From: Microbacterium sp. AK009
GTDB lineage: Bacteria; Actinomycetota; Actinomycetes; Actinomycetales; Microbacteriaceae
Assembly (NCBI RefSeq): GCF_013410955.1
Contig: NZ_JACCCG010000002.1
Location: 124,001 to 188,000, forward strand
Reading direction: 5' to 3'
DNA: 64,000 nt
Shown here piece by piece: positions 38,814 to 47,728 of this stretch (its first letter is position 1; each line of letters starts with the position of its first letter). The notes below the pieces were generated by a model. It was not told where the DNA came from. It saw nothing but the letters and a program-made list of their open reading frames with translations, and searched no databases. The position numbers and the translations under genes were made by a program.

Positions 38814-40154
38814 ATGACGGCAATCGACGTGCAGCAGGCGATCCGCGGCACCACCGCGGCCGAGATCGCCCGCAGCATCCGTTCCTCGATCGAGGAGGGC
38901 GTCCTCTCCCCCGGCGACGCCCTTCCTCCCGTGCGCGATCTCGCCGCCGCCCTCGGAGTGAATCGCAACACCGTCGTCGCCGCCTACCGGCAGCTCTCGC
39001 AGGCGGCCCTGGTGGTCTCGCGCGGCCGTGGCGGCACCCGGGTGGCTGACCGGGCTCCCGTCGCGCAGGAGGGTTTCGCCCCCGACACGGTCCTCCGCGA
39101 TGTCGGGACCGGCAACCCCGACCCCGCTCTCATCCCCGACCTCGCCCCCGCCCTCGGCCGGATCGCCTCACGACCGGTGCTCTACGGCGAGCCGGTCGTC
39201 GATGCGGAGCTGGCCGCTTGGGCCGAGGCGTGGTTCGAGCCCGACGTGCTCGCCGACGAGATGCGCATCACCGTCACCAACGGCGCCGTCGACGCGCTCG
39301 AACGACTCCTCGCGCAGGCCCTCACCCGTGACGATGCCGTCGCCCTGGAGGACCCCTGCTTCCTCTCCGCCCTCCACACGGTGCGGGTCGGCGGGTATCG
39401 GCCGATCGCCGTCCCCGTCGACGACGAGGGGATGACGGTGGCAGGTCTTACCGCGGCGCTGGGCGCCGGCGCCCGCGCGATCGTCTGCACGCCCCGTGCG
39501 CAGAACCCGACCGGGGCGGGGATGAGCGCGCAGCGCGCCGAGGATCTGCGGGGCGTGCTGGCGCAGCATCCCTACGTCCTCATCGTCGAAGACGACCACT
39601 ATTCTTTGCTCTCGCGGCGTCCCTACCTGTCGCTGATCCCGTCGGGGCACCGCCGGTGGGCGCTGGTGCGATCGGTCTCGAAGTTCCTCGGACCCGACAT
39701 GTGTCTCGCCCTCGCCGCGACCGACCCCGACACCGCCGAACGCCTCGCGACGCGCCTCAGCCCGGGAACGACCTGGGTCAGCCATCTGCTGCAGCGGCTG
39801 GCGCTCGCGCAGCTGACCGATCCCGCCGCGCGCGAGACGATCGACCGCGCGGCCGCGCACTACGCCGCCCGCAACGCCCGTGTCGCCGCGCTTCTGCAGG
39901 AGGCGGGCCTGGGCGCCATCGCGCGCGACGGCCTGAACCTCTGGGTCGACACCGGCGCCCCCGCACGGGCGGTTTCGGAGCAGTTGATGCGCCGCGGCTG
40001 GCTCGCTCGCACCGGAGATGAGTTCTCGCTTCGCACCGAGCAGCCCAGCACGCACCTCCGTCTCACCGTCCACGACCTCGACGACGCCGACGCCCGGGCA
40101 CTGGCCCGCGACCTCTCCGCCGCCGCGCGTGCCGCGGCCCTCACCGAAGGATGA
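38814..40154 (+). CDS. pdxR: MocR/PdxR-family transcriptional regulator
   Basis: A 446-residue protein. An N-terminal GntR-type winged helix (about residues 15-75, LPPVRDLAAALGVNRNTVVA) is fused to a fold-type I aminotransferase-like domain. The PLP-Lys site is VRSVSKFLGPDM, with Asp and Tyr in VEDDHYSLL. Divergence from pdxS and co-direction with the pyridoxal kinase gene suggest that it senses PLP and controls vitamin B6 genes. Confidence 0.88.
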   Translation: MTAIDVQQAIRGTTAAEIARSIRSSIEEGVLSPGDALPPVRDLAAALGVNRNTVVAAYRQLSQAALVVSRGRGGTRVADRAPVAQEGFAPDTVLRDVGTGNPDPALIPDLAPALGRIASRPVLYGEPVVDAELAAWAEAWFEPDVLADEMRITVTNGAVDALERLLAQALTRDDAVALEDPCFLSALHTVRVGGYRPIAVPVDDEGMTVAGLTAALGAGARAIVCTPRAQNPTGAGMSAQRAEDLRGVLAQHPYVLIVEDDHYSLLSRRPYLSLIPSGHRRWALVRSVSKFLGPDMCLALAATDPDTAERLATRLSPGTTWVSHLLQRLALAQLTDPAARETIDRAAAHYAARNARVAALLQEAGLGAIARDGLNLWVDTGAPARAVSEQLMRRGWLARTGDEFSLRTEQPSTHLRLTVHDLDDADARALARDLSAAARAAALTEG

Positions 40155-40161
40155 TGCTCCC

Positions 40162-41013
40162 GTGAAGATCCTCTCGATCCAGTCCGCCGTCGCGTACGGT
40201 CACGTCGGCAACTCCGCGGCGGTCTTCCCGCTGCAGCGGATCGGCGTCGAGGTGCTGCCGGTCTACACCGTGAATTTCTCCAACCACACGGGATACGGCG
40301 CGTGGCGCGGTCCGCTCATTCCGCCGGCCGACGTCGCCGAGGTGCTGACGGGCGTCGAAGAGCGCGGGGTGTTCGGGCAGATCGACGCCGTCCTCTCGGG
40401 TTACCAGGGCAGCGAGGGCATCGGCGATGTGATCGTCGATACCGTCCGTCGGGTGAAGTCCGCCAATCCCGACGCGCTGTACGCGTGCGACCCGGTGATG
40501 GGGAACGCGAGATCCGGATGCTTCGTGGCCCCCGCCATTCCCGTGCTGCTGCGCGAGCGGGTCGTCCCCGTGGCCGACATCATCACCCCGAACCAGTTCG
40601 AACTCGGCTTCCTCACCGACACCGAGCCGCTCTCCCTCGACTCGACCCTCGAGTCGGTCGACGCGGCCCGCGCGATGGGTCCCCGCACGGTGCTGGTCAC
40701 GAGCGTCGAACGGCCCGAGCGCGAGGAGGGCACCCTAGAGATGCTGGCGGTCGACGATGCCGGCGCATGGATCGTTCAGACCCCGCAGCTGCCGATGAAG
40801 GCCAACGGGTCGGGAGACGTCACCGCCGCACTCTTCACCGCCCACTACCTGCGCACCCGAAGTGCGGCCGAGGCGCTCGCGCGCACGGTGTCGAGCGTGT
40901 TCGACCTCCTCGCGCTCACACTCGAGTCCGGTCAGCGCGAGCTGCAGCTCATCGAGGCACAGGAGCACTATGCCCACCCGCGGATGCAGTTCCCCGTCGC
41001 GCAAGTGCGCTGA
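40162..41013 (+). CDS. pdxY: Pyridoxal kinase (PdxY/PdxK type)
   Basis: A 283-residue ribokinase-family kinase phosphorylating pyridoxal as a salvage route to PLP. It starts VKILSIQSAVAYGHVGNSA (substrate binding), has PVMGNARSG and the anion-hole/catalytic GSGDVTAALF with the Asp base. GTG start 8 nt after pdxR, with AAGGA upstream, so the two genes form an operon. Confidence 0.93.
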   Translation: MKILSIQSAVAYGHVGNSAAVFPLQRIGVEVLPVYTVNFSNHTGYGAWRGPLIPPADVAEVLTGVEERGVFGQIDAVLSGYQGSEGIGDVIVDTVRRVKSANPDALYACDPVMGNARSGCFVAPAIPVLLRERVVPVADIITPNQFELGFLTDTEPLSLDSTLESVDAARAMGPRTVLVTSVERPEREEGTLEMLAVDDAGAWIVQTPQLPMKANGSGDVTAALFTAHYLRTRSAAEALARTVSSVFDLLALTLESGQRELQLIEAQEHYAHPRMQFPVAQVR

Positions 41014-41031
41014 CGGCGCGCAGGGTGAGGG

Positions 41032-41619
41032 TCAGCCGTAGACCTCGGTGAAGGCGGCCTCCCACTGCGGGCCGTCTTCGGGGCACAGGAACCCGGCACC
41101 GAAGACCATCACGCTCGCGACGTTGCGCTCGGCAGCCGCGCGCTGATCCTCGGAGAAGTCGGCGGGGATGAGTTGCGCGAACACCGGCGAGGAGGCGACG
41201 TGGGCCTGCAGCAGTGGGGCGTCGACCTCGTGGTAGTTCAGGATCGCCGTCTCGCAGGCATCGGCGGCGAGGGCGAGGGAGATGCTCTCGGTCTGGGCGT
41301 CCCACGTGCCGCCCTGCGACTCGACGAAGGCGCGCTGCTGGCCGATGAACTCCTGCTGAGCGGGCGTGACCGCGACCAGCGGCGAGCCGTCGAGGGGAAG
41401 CTGCTGGTCGGCCAGGAACTGGTCGCGCTCGGCGAGCGCGTCTGCCATGGGGTCCTCACCGGCCTGGTCGTCGCCCTCCGTCTGCGCGGGAGCCGGGGTG
41501 GCCACTGTGGGGCTCGTCGACGCCTCGGGCTCGACCGCCGGGAGGGAGAAGGTGCACCCGGCCAGACTCAGGGCGACGATGACGAGGGAAGCGGATGCGG
41601 CGGTCGAGCGTGAAGGCAT
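41032..41619 (-). CDS. Predicted lipoprotein
   Basis: A 195-residue protein with a lipoprotein signal: basic start, hydrophobic core ASLVIVALSLAGC with the lipobox Cys near residue 22. An acidic Pro/Thr linker and a helical domain rich in Gln and Ala follow. No family recognised. A TACGGT -10 lies 7 nt before the ATG (leaderless). Its 3' end faces pdxY with only 18 bp between them. Confidence 0.8.
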   Translation of the reverse strand: MPSRSTAASASLVIVALSLAGCTFSLPAVEPEASTSPTVATPAPAQTEGDDQAGEDPMADALAERDQFLADQQLPLDGSPLVAVTPAQQEFIGQQRAFVESQGGTWDAQTESISLALAADACETAILNYHEVDAPLLQAHVASSPVFAQLIPADFSEDQRAAAERNVASVMVFGAGFLCPEDGPQWEAAFTEVYG

Positions 41620-41626
41620 GCCCGCC

Positions 41627-41632
41627 ACCGTA
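41627..41632 (-). promoter_or_regulatory. -10 of a leaderless lipoprotein transcript
   Basis: TACGGT on the minus strand, then GGCGGGC and ATG. A DnaA-box-like TTGTCCACA lies 28 bp further upstream (41660-41668). Confidence 0.45.
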
Positions 41633-41659
41633 ACGGGCGCCACGCCGTGGCGCCCGGGG

Positions 41660-41668
41660 TTGTCCACA
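41660..41668. promoter_or_regulatory. Single DnaA-box-like 9-mer
   Basis: TTGTCCACA 41 bp upstream of the lipoprotein start, between it and the HIT gene. Third of three identical 9-mers near gene starts in this window. Confidence 0.35.
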
Positions 41669-41684
41669 CCATCGGCGCGCGGTA

Positions 41685-42239
41685 TCAGGCGGGCCAGGCG
41701 TCGGCGATGGTGGCGCGCACCTCGCCGAGCAGCTGCGGGAGGGCCTTGGTCTTGGCGATGATCGGGAAGAAGTTCGCGTCGGTCGCCCATCGCGGCACGA
41801 TGTGCTGGTGAAGGTGCGCGGCCACGCCCGCGCCGGCGACGGCGCCCTGGTTCATGCCGATGTTGAATCCGTCGCAGCGAGAGACCTGCCGCAGGACCCG
41901 CATCGCGATCTGGGTGAGGGCGCCGATCTCGGCCACCTCCTCGGCGGTCGCCTCGTCGTAGGTCGCGATGTGCCGGTACGGACACACCAGAAGGTGCCCG
42001 GAGTTGTAGGGGAAGAGATTCAGGAGGACGTACGCCGTCTCCCCGCGGAAGACGATGAGGCCGTCCTCGTCGGACTTCTGCGGCGCCTCATCGAACGGGC
42101 AGACCTCGCGCAACGGCTCGGGGCCGGCCTGGATGTATGCCATCCGGTGCGGCGTCCACAGCCGCTGGAACTCGTCGGGGACGCCGGCGAGGTCCGCGGC
42201 GGCGACGAGGTCGTCGCCGCCGCGACCGGAGTCAGACAC
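41685..42239 (-). CDS. HIT-family nucleotide phosphorylase/hydrolase
   Basis: A 184-residue HIT protein. The catalytic triad [10 protein letters not shown] (HxHxHxx) is near residue 142, and CPFDEAPQ near the N-terminus is typical of the actinobacterial Ap4A phosphorylase type (Rv2613c). GTG start, overlapping the thrS stop by 8 nt. The pair thrS-HIT is conserved in Actinobacteria. Confidence 0.92.
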   Translation of the reverse strand: MSDSGRGGDDLVAAADLAGVPDEFQRLWTPHRMAYIQAGPEPLREVCPFDEAPQKSDEDGLIVFRGETAYVLLNLFPYNSGHLLVCPYRHIATYDEATAEEVAEIGALTQIAMRVLRQVSRCDGFNIGMNQGAVAGAGVAAHLHQHIVPRWATDANFFPIIAKTKALPQLLGEVRATIADAWPA

Positions 42240-44238
42240 CGAGTTCCTCGGCGGTGTTCACCAGCAGGTGACCGTCGATCGCTGCGCGGATGCGCCGGAC
42301 CGCGTCATCCACGGCGATGCCGTTCTCCTGGGTGCCGTCACGGAACCGGAAGGAGACCGTCCCGCCCGACCGGTCCTGCTCGCCGGCGATGAGGATCAGC
42401 GGCACTTTCTGGGTGGTGTGGGTGCGGATCTTCTTCTGCATCCGGTCGTCGCTGTGGTCGACCTCGGCCCGCACCCCCTCGGTGCGCAGTCGCGCGACGA
42501 TCCCGTCGAGGTAGTCGGCGTACCCCTCGGCGACCGGCACCCCGACGACCTGGACGGGCGACAGCCACACCGGGAACGCCCCGGCGTAGTGCTCGAGGAG
42601 GATCGCGAAGAACCGCTCGATCGATCCGAAGAGCGCGCGGTGGATCATGATCGGGCGCTTCTTCTGGCCGTCACGGTCGGTGTACTCCAGCTCGAAGCGC
42701 TCCGGCAGGTTCGGATCGACCTGGACCGTCGACAGCTGCCAGGTGCGGCCGATGGCGTCGCGGGTCTTCAGGTCGATCTTCGGGCCGTAGAAAGCCGCTT
42801 CACCGGGAACCTCCGCGAGCTTCAGCCCACTGGCGACCGCGACGTTGCGCAGGGCGTTGGTGGAGTACTCCCAGAACTCGTCGGAGCCGATCCACTTCTC
42901 CTTCTCGTCGTCGCGCATCGACAGCTCGAGCTCGAAGTCGTCGAGACCGAAGTCGCGCAGCATCGAGATGACGAACTCCAGCACGCGGGTCGCCTCCCCT
43001 TCCAGCTGCTCGGGGGTGACGAAGAGGTGCGAGTCGTCTTGGGTGAATCCGCGCACGCGGGTCAGGCCGTGCAGGGCGCCGGACAGCTCGTTGCGGTACA
43101 CCGTGCCGTTCTCGGCCAGGCGCATCGGCAGGTCGCGGTAGCTGCGCGCGCGCTCCTTGTAGATCAGGATGTGCATCGGGCAGTTCATGGGCTTGAGGTA
43201 GTAGTCCTGCCCCGCCTTGGTGACGACCCCGTCGGCGTCGCGCTCCTCGTCCAGGGTGATCGGAGGGAACATCCCCTCCCGGTAGGTCACGAGGTGATTG
43301 GACTGCAGGAAGAGATCCTGCTTGGAGATGTGCGGGGTGTAGACATAGGTGTAGCCGCCCTCGATGTGGCGCCGGCGGGCATGCTGCTCCATCTCGCCGC
43401 GGACGACCCCGCCGCGCGGATGCCACACCGACAGTCCCGACCCGATCTCCTCGGGGAACGAGAACAGATCCAGGTCGCGCCCGAGCTTGCGATGGTCGCG
43501 CTTGGCAGCCTCTTCCAGGCGGTGCTGGTAGGCGCGCAGGTCGTCTTTGGACGCCCAGGCGGTGCCGTAGATCCGCTGCAGCTGAGGGTTCTTCTCACTC
43601 CCGCGCCAGTAGGCGCCGGCGACGCGCTGCAGCGCCCAGCCGTTGCCGATCGTTCGGGTGTTCGGCACGTGCGGGCCGCGGCAGAGGTCCTTCCACACCG
43701 TCTCGCCGTCGCGGTCGACGTTGTCGTAGATGGTGAGCTCCCCGGCCCCCACCTCGACCGACGCGCCCTCGGTCTTGTCCGCCCCGCCCTTGAGGCCGAT
43801 GAGCTCGAGCTTGAACGGCTCGGACGCGAGCTCGGCCCGCGCCTCCTCGTCGGTCACCACCCGGCGGACGAAGCGCTGACCCTCGCGGATGATGCGCTGC
43901 ATCTCCTTCTCGATGGCCTTCAGGTCCTCCGGGGTGAACGGCTGATCCACGCCGAAGTCGTAGTAGAACCCGTCGGTGATCGGTGGGCCGATGCCGAGGT
44001 CGGCCTGCGGCACGATGCGCTGCACGGCCTGGGCGAGCACGTGTGCCGTCGAGTGCCGGAGGATCGACAGGCCCTCGGGGCTGTCGATGGTGATGGGTTC
44101 GACATCATCGCCGTCGCCGACGATCGTCGCGAGGTCTCGTGGTTCGCCGTTCACGCGCATGGCGATGACGGATTTGTCGGGGAACAGCGCGAAGCCGTCG
44201 GCGCGGGCGGATTCGTCCGACGAGGAGGCGTCAGTCAC
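42232..44238 (-). CDS. thrS: Threonyl-tRNA synthetase
   Basis: A 668-residue class II synthetase: TGS domain, HxxxH editing/SAD region ([14 protein letters not shown]), catalytic core ([28 protein letters not shown] with zinc Cys) and anticodon-binding domain ([15 protein letters not shown]). GTG start after CCAGGAG. A 21-codon leader ORF with its own -10 lies 75 nt upstream. Confidence 0.97.
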   Translation of the reverse strand: MTDASSSDESARADGFALFPDKSVIAMRVNGEPRDLATIVGDGDDVEPITIDSPEGLSILRHSTAHVLAQAVQRIVPQADLGIGPPITDGFYYDFGVDQPFTPEDLKAIEKEMQRIIREGQRFVRRVVTDEEARAELASEPFKLELIGLKGGADKTEGASVEVGAGELTIYDNVDRDGETVWKDLCRGPHVPNTRTIGNGWALQRVAGAYWRGSEKNPQLQRIYGTAWASKDDLRAYQHRLEEAAKRDHRKLGRDLDLFSFPEEIGSGLSVWHPRGGVVRGEMEQHARRRHIEGGYTYVYTPHISKQDLFLQSNHLVTYREGMFPPITLDEERDADGVVTKAGQDYYLKPMNCPMHILIYKERARSYRDLPMRLAENGTVYRNELSGALHGLTRVRGFTQDDSHLFVTPEQLEGEATRVLEFVISMLRDFGLDDFELELSMRDDEKEKWIGSDEFWEYSTNALRNVAVASGLKLAEVPGEAAFYGPKIDLKTRDAIGRTWQLSTVQVDPNLPERFELEYTDRDGQKKRPIMIHRALFGSIERFFAILLEHYAGAFPVWLSPVQVVGVPVAEGYADYLDGIVARLRTEGVRAEVDHSDDRMQKKIRTHTTQKVPLILIAGEQDRSGGTVSFRFRDGTQENGIAVDDAVRRIRAAIDGHLLVNTAEELGV

Positions 44239-44289
44239 AGGGGTACTCCTGGGTCTCGGTCACGGGTGGTCGGTCACGTTCTCAGCTTC

Positions 44290-44305
44290 GGGCGCACCAG
44301 CGCCC
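44290..44305. promoter_or_regulatory. Hairpin between leader ORF and thrS
   Basis: GGGCGC-ACCA-GCGCCC, a perfect 6-bp stem, lies between the stop of the leader ORF and the thrS ribosome site. There is no U-tract, so it does not look like a plain terminator. It could act in translational or Rho-dependent control. Confidence 0.4.
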
Positions 44306-44312
44306 CGCCCGC

Positions 44313-44378
44313 TCAGGCGTCGAGCGTTCGCGTGCCGACCAGGGCGGCGAGAGCCGCGATGCTGGGCCGGGAATCCAT
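44313..44378 (-). CDS. Putative 21-codon leader peptide of thrS
   Basis: ATG to TGA, 21 residues starting MDSRPSIAALAALVGTRTLD and ending DA. It has two Thr codons near the end (GTRTL). A TAGACT -10 ends 6 nt before the ATG, the spacing of leaderless genes in this window. It is too short for standard gene finders. A role in attenuation of thrS is inferred; it may instead be only the first ORF on the mRNA. Confidence 0.5.
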   Translation of the reverse strand: MDSRPSIAALAALVGTRTLDA

Positions 44379-44384
44379 GCGGAC

Positions 44385-44390
44385 AGTCTA
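44385..44390 (-). promoter_or_regulatory. -10 of the leader ORF-thrS transcript
   Basis: TAGACT on the minus strand, then GTCCGC, then the ATG of the leader ORF. It gives thrS a 5' region of about 140 nt. Confidence 0.5.
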
Positions 44391-44431
44391 GTCAGGTCGG
44401 GGCGCGCGGGCCGGGGCACCATGATGGTGCG

Positions 44432-45592
44432 GTGAAGACCTGGATGCTGGGACTCGGGCTCCTCGCCGGTGGCGCGGTGGCGCTCGCGACCGGCGTCCTC
44501 CCCGCATCCGATCTCCTCGCGGTCGGCGACCGGGTGTGGAGCATCCTGGTGTTCGTCGTGGCGATCACCGTCGTGGCCGAACTGGCCGCGACCGCGGGAG
44601 TCTTTGACGTGGCCGCCGGTGCGCTGTCACGCCTCGCGCGGGGCCGCACTCTGCTGCTGTGGATGCTGGTGGTCGCCCTCGCGGTCGGGGTCACCGTCTT
44701 CCTCTCACTCGACACCACCGCCGTCCTGCTGACGCCGGTCGTCCTTGCGGTCGCGCGTGCGCATCGGCTTGATCCGCTCCCCTTCGCGCTCGCGACGGTG
44801 TGGATCGCCAACACCGCCTCTCTGGTGCTGCCGATCTCCAACCTCACGAACCTCCTCGCCGTCGACCGCATCTCCGGCGGCGACGTCGTCGGATTCGTCG
44901 CTCTGCTGTGGCCGGCAGCGGTGGTGTCGATCGTCGTCTCGGTGCTGCTGCTGTTCGTCGTCTTCCACCGTCGCCTCCGGGGTCGGCATGACCCCTCGGC
45001 ACCGCCGGTCGTCGCGGACCGTGTGCAGCTGGCGGTCTCGGCGGCGATCGTGGTCGTGCTGCTGCCGTTCCTCGTCAGCGGCATCCCACCCTGGATCCCG
45101 GCGAGCCTCGCCGCTCTGGCACTGGTGGCGCTTTTCGCGTGGCGCGCGCCCCGGCGCCTGAGGATCTCGCTCGTTCCGTGGTCGCTGCTGGTCTTCGTCT
45201 CGGGTCTGTTCGTGGCCGTCGCGGCGCTCGAGGCGGTGGGAGCCCTCCGGCCCCTGGCAGCGCTCATCGGCGCCGGTGACTCGGCGGCGTCACTGGCGAG
45301 CATCGCAGCGGCCGGGACCGCGGCCGCCAACATCGCCAACAACCTCCCCGCGTACCTTCTGCTCGAGCCCGCCGCCGACGACCCGGCGCGCCTCGCGGCG
45401 CTGCTCATCGGGGTCAACGCCGGGCCCCTCGTCACCCCATGGGCCTCTCTTGCGACCCTGCTGTGGCACGCGCGGGTCGTCGCCGCGGGGGTGACGCTGT
45501 CGTGGGGCCGCTACGCGCTCCTCGGACTGGTGGGCGCACCCGTCATCGTCGGCGCCGCGGTGCTGGCGCTCGCGGCATCGACGGCGAGCTGA
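44432..45592 (+). CDS. SLC13/ArsB-type ion permease
   Basis: A 386-residue membrane protein with about ten hydrophobic segments. It has the two-fold hairpin pattern of ArsB/NhaD/SLC13 transporters: VFLSLDTTAVLLTPVVLAVA and IANTASLVLPISNLTNLLAV in the first half, AAANIANNLPAYLLL and LIGVNAGPLVTPWASLATLL in the second. The substrate is unknown; arsenite, Na+/H+ or dicarboxylate are all possible. GTG start after an in-frame-blocked ATGATG. Its 3' end overlaps the convergent gene by 82 nt. Confidence 0.8.
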   Translation: MKTWMLGLGLLAGGAVALATGVLPASDLLAVGDRVWSILVFVVAITVVAELAATAGVFDVAAGALSRLARGRTLLLWMLVVALAVGVTVFLSLDTTAVLLTPVVLAVARAHRLDPLPFALATVWIANTASLVLPISNLTNLLAVDRISGGDVVGFVALLWPAAVVSIVVSVLLLFVVFHRRLRGRHDPSAPPVVADRVQLAVSAAIVVVLLPFLVSGIPPWIPASLAALALVALFAWRAPRRLRISLVPWSLLVFVSGLFVAVAALEAVGALRPLAALIGAGDSAASLASIAAAGTAAANIANNLPAYLLLEPAADDPARLAALLIGVNAGPLVTPWASLATLLWHARVVAAGVTLSWGRYALLGLVGAPVIVGAAVLALAASTAS

Positions 45593-46272
45593 GGGGTTCC
45601 GAGGTGCTTGAGCGCCTCGCGGACCGACAGCGGACTCAGGTCGTGAGCCGCGACGAAGGCTCTCACCCACGCGGGGTCGGTGCGCGCATGATCGCGCAGG
45701 GCCCACCCGATGGCCTTGCGGATGAAGAACTCGGAGTCGGCGGCGTTCGGGCTGATGGCCTCGTCGAGAAGCGCCTGATCGACCCGCCTCCGCCGTCCGA
45801 GCTGGGACAGGATCGCGATCCGCCGGATCCACAGATCATCGTCGTGCGCCCAGGCGCGGACGATCACCGCGGTCTCGTCGGGTCGGGCGTCGAGCAGGTC
45901 GCCGAGGCGGTGGGCCAGCTCGTCGGTGATGTCCCACCACGCACCCGTACGCACCATGTGCTCGACGATCGGCACCAGCCGCGGTTCGCCGCGGACGCCG
46001 CGGTGGCGGAGAAGAGCCATGGCGGCGTACCGCTCCTCGCGGTGGGTCGCGTCGTCCCAGAGCAGCCGCGCAGCGGAGAGTCTCGTCACGGGGCCGGCGC
46101 TGTTGGCGACCTCGGCGACCAGGCGGCGCACCTCGGGCACCCGGATCCCGAGGAACGGCATGGCCGACTTCATGTACGCCTGCTGGCCTGCCGCGCGCGA
46201 GGGGTCGGCGGCCTTTCGCAGGGCCGCCCGGATGTCACGGACGAGCGCCGCTTCGGCCGCGGAGTCGCTCAC
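45511..46272 (-). CDS. AlkD-like DNA alkylation repair protein
   Basis: A 253-residue HEAT-repeat protein of the AlkC/AlkD family: YMKSAMPFLGIRVPEVRRLV, WDDATHREERYAA, WWDITDELAH, LWIRRIAILSQL and FFIRKAIGWALRDHART. AlkD glycosylases release N3- and N7-alkylated bases. The family core ends at LSPLSVREALKHLG; the last ~27 residues are low-complexity and lie over the 3' end of the permease gene, suggesting a lost stop codon. Confidence 0.85.
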   Translation of the reverse strand: MSDSAAEAALVRDIRAALRKAADPSRAAGQQAYMKSAMPFLGIRVPEVRRLVAEVANSAGPVTRLSAARLLWDDATHREERYAAMALLRHRGVRGEPRLVPIVEHMVRTGAWWDITDELAHRLGDLLDARPDETAVIVRAWAHDDDLWIRRIAILSQLGRRRRVDQALLDEAISPNAADSEFFIRKAIGWALRDHARTDPAWVRAFVAAHDLSPLSVREALKHLGTPQLAVDAASASTAAPTMTGAPTSPRSA

Positions 46273-47297
46273 GGGTCCCGGGGGTTCCCCCGCTCGACGA
46301 TGAGCGGATCGACGGGCGTGTACGGCAGTGGGGGCAGATCCCGCTCCGGGATGCCGAAGGAACCGGCGAGCACCTCGCGCGAGAACGCCGAGCCGGTCGC
46401 CCGATACCCGATGTCACCCGGAGTGGGCTGATCGAAGAAGATGAGGAAGTCCAGCCCGTCCTCACCGAGCGTCTCGATGTGATGCGGGAACGCCCGCGGG
46501 ATGAAGTAGACCTGCCCGGGCTCCAGCTCGTACTGGGCGAGGGTGCCGTCGGGGCCGAGCACCCGCATCCGCCCTCTGCCCTTCCAGACGTAGCCGAGCT
46601 CGGCGGTGACCGGGTGCCAGTGCGGCTCGCGCATGCCGGTCCCGGCGATGTGCAGGTGGTACATCGAGATGTTCTCCAGCGCCGCCCAGTACTGCCTGCG
46701 TGCGAGCTTGGCGAACCCGTAGCTGTACGACAGCGGCGCCTGCTGTCCCTCGGCGTCGAAGAGCCGAGCGTTGGGGAGCCCCGCACTGTCGGGAATCTGA
46801 GCGGCACCCCGCCGCCGGAAGATCGGGGTGGGATCCCGCCGGGGCAGGATCTCGAAGGCTTTCGCTTCGAGGTCGTAGGTGTTGCCCAGAACAGCGTCGG
46901 TCATCGCGCCGACGCTGCCGGCGAACGAGAAGTGCTCCGGGTGACCCGACCGGAGCGCGGCGATGATCTCGGCAGGTCCGTCGCCGACGTTCTCGATGTG
47001 ATGCACGGCGCCCGATTCGATGTGGAACATCTGCCCGGCAATCACGACGAAGGATGCGAAGGAGTCGGCGTTGCCGAGCACCGAGACCAGGACGCGACCA
47101 CGCGTGACGTAGGCGAGCTGATGGGCGTTCACGTTCCATTGCGGCTCGCGGACACCTCCGGGGGCCAGGACGATGCGCTGGATCGACATCCGCCTCAGCA
47201 TCGGGAAGTCGGCGCGGGTGAGCCGTCGGATCTCCCCCGCTTCGCCTTCGAAGACGGGCGGCGCGATGTGAAGCGATGCGACGTGCGGCGAGGTCAT
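46269..47297 (-). CDS. Bicupin protein (oxalate decarboxylase-like)
   Basis: A 342-residue two-cupin protein. The C-terminal cupin has an intact metal set (HWHPVTAELGYVWKG, then PRAFPHHIE). In the N-terminal cupin the corresponding segment is PQWNVNAHQLAYVTRG, with the His-x-His and Glu replaced, so it probably binds no metal. Germin/oxalate decarboxylases normally have two sites. The substrate is unknown. A TACATT -10 lies 6 nt before the ATG (leaderless). Its stop overlaps the AlkD-like start (ATGA). Confidence 0.82.
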   Translation of the reverse strand: MTSPHVASLHIAPPVFEGEAGEIRRLTRADFPMLRRMSIQRIVLAPGGVREPQWNVNAHQLAYVTRGRVLVSVLGNADSFASFVVIAGQMFHIESGAVHHIENVGDGPAEIIAALRSGHPEHFSFAGSVGAMTDAVLGNTYDLEAKAFEILPRRDPTPIFRRRGAAQIPDSAGLPNARLFDAEGQQAPLSYSYGFAKLARRQYWAALENISMYHLHIAGTGMREPHWHPVTAELGYVWKGRGRMRVLGPDGTLAQYELEPGQVYFIPRAFPHHIETLGEDGLDFLIFFDQPTPGDIGYRATGSAFSREVLAGSFGIPERDLPPLPYTPVDPLIVERGNPRDP

Positions 47298-47303
47298 GTC
47301 GAG

Positions 47304-47309
47304 AATGTA
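47304..47309 (-). promoter_or_regulatory. -10 of a leaderless bicupin transcript
   Basis: TACATT on the minus strand, then CTCGAC, then the ATG at 47297. Confidence 0.5.
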
Positions 47310-47370
47310 GACCCTTCGGACCGCCGTGGGCAGTCGGATTCCGTCGCGGCCCCGTGTCGTCGCCCGCGAA

Positions 47371-47376
47371 TAGACT
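47371..47376 (+). promoter_or_regulatory. Candidate -10 for the small plus-strand gene at 47410
   Basis: TAGACT, 33 nt upstream of the proposed ATC start and before the ribosome site GGAGGAAGG (47392-47400). Confidence 0.4.
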
Positions 47377-47409
47377 CGCCGCTGCTCGGCCGGAGGAAGG
47401 ACGACCGCC

Positions 47410-47718
47410 ATCGGCACGAACAGGCGCTACGCGGACACCGTGGACCGTCAGATGAGCGAGCGTGTCCTGCAACGCACGGCGTCGCAGGGGCCGTTGCAGA
47501 CCTTGACCCGGGCGGAGCTGCAATTGGACGTGCTGCCATGCACGACCGACCCCCGACCGAGAGCCGTGCGCGCGTGGGTTCGCTTCGGCGCGACGCCGGT
47601 TCAGGTCGACGCCGAGGCGTGCATGTGGACCCCGCGCGCCGTCGCCATCCGCTTCGAGATCGGCGCACGCGAGTACCGGTGCTGGGTGTGGGCGAGCGCC
47701 GTCGAATCGCCCCCGTGA
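47410..47718 (+). CDS. Small hypothetical protein, possible ATC start
   Basis: A 102-residue basic protein with no recognised domain; Trp/Arg-rich in the C-terminal half (AWVRFGATPVQVDA, CWVWASAVESPP). A very good ribosome site GGAGGAAGG (47392-47400) is followed 9 nt later by ATC-GGC-ACG-AAC in frame, where no ATG, GTG or TTG exists. The next in-frame start is GTG at 47440 with no ribosome site. Either ATC is used or the true start codon has mutated. Confidence 0.6.
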   Translation: MGTNRRYADTVDRQMSERVLQRTASQGPLQTLTRAELQLDVLPCTTDPRPRAVRAWVRFGATPVQVDAEACMWTPRAVAIRFEIGAREYRCWVWASAVESPP

Positions 47719-47728
47719 CGCAACCTCG

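Noticed and set aside
44239..44390. T-box riboswitch upstream of thrS
   Set aside because: No T-box core or antiterminator sequence is present, and the leader of about 140 nt is largely occupied by the small ORF.
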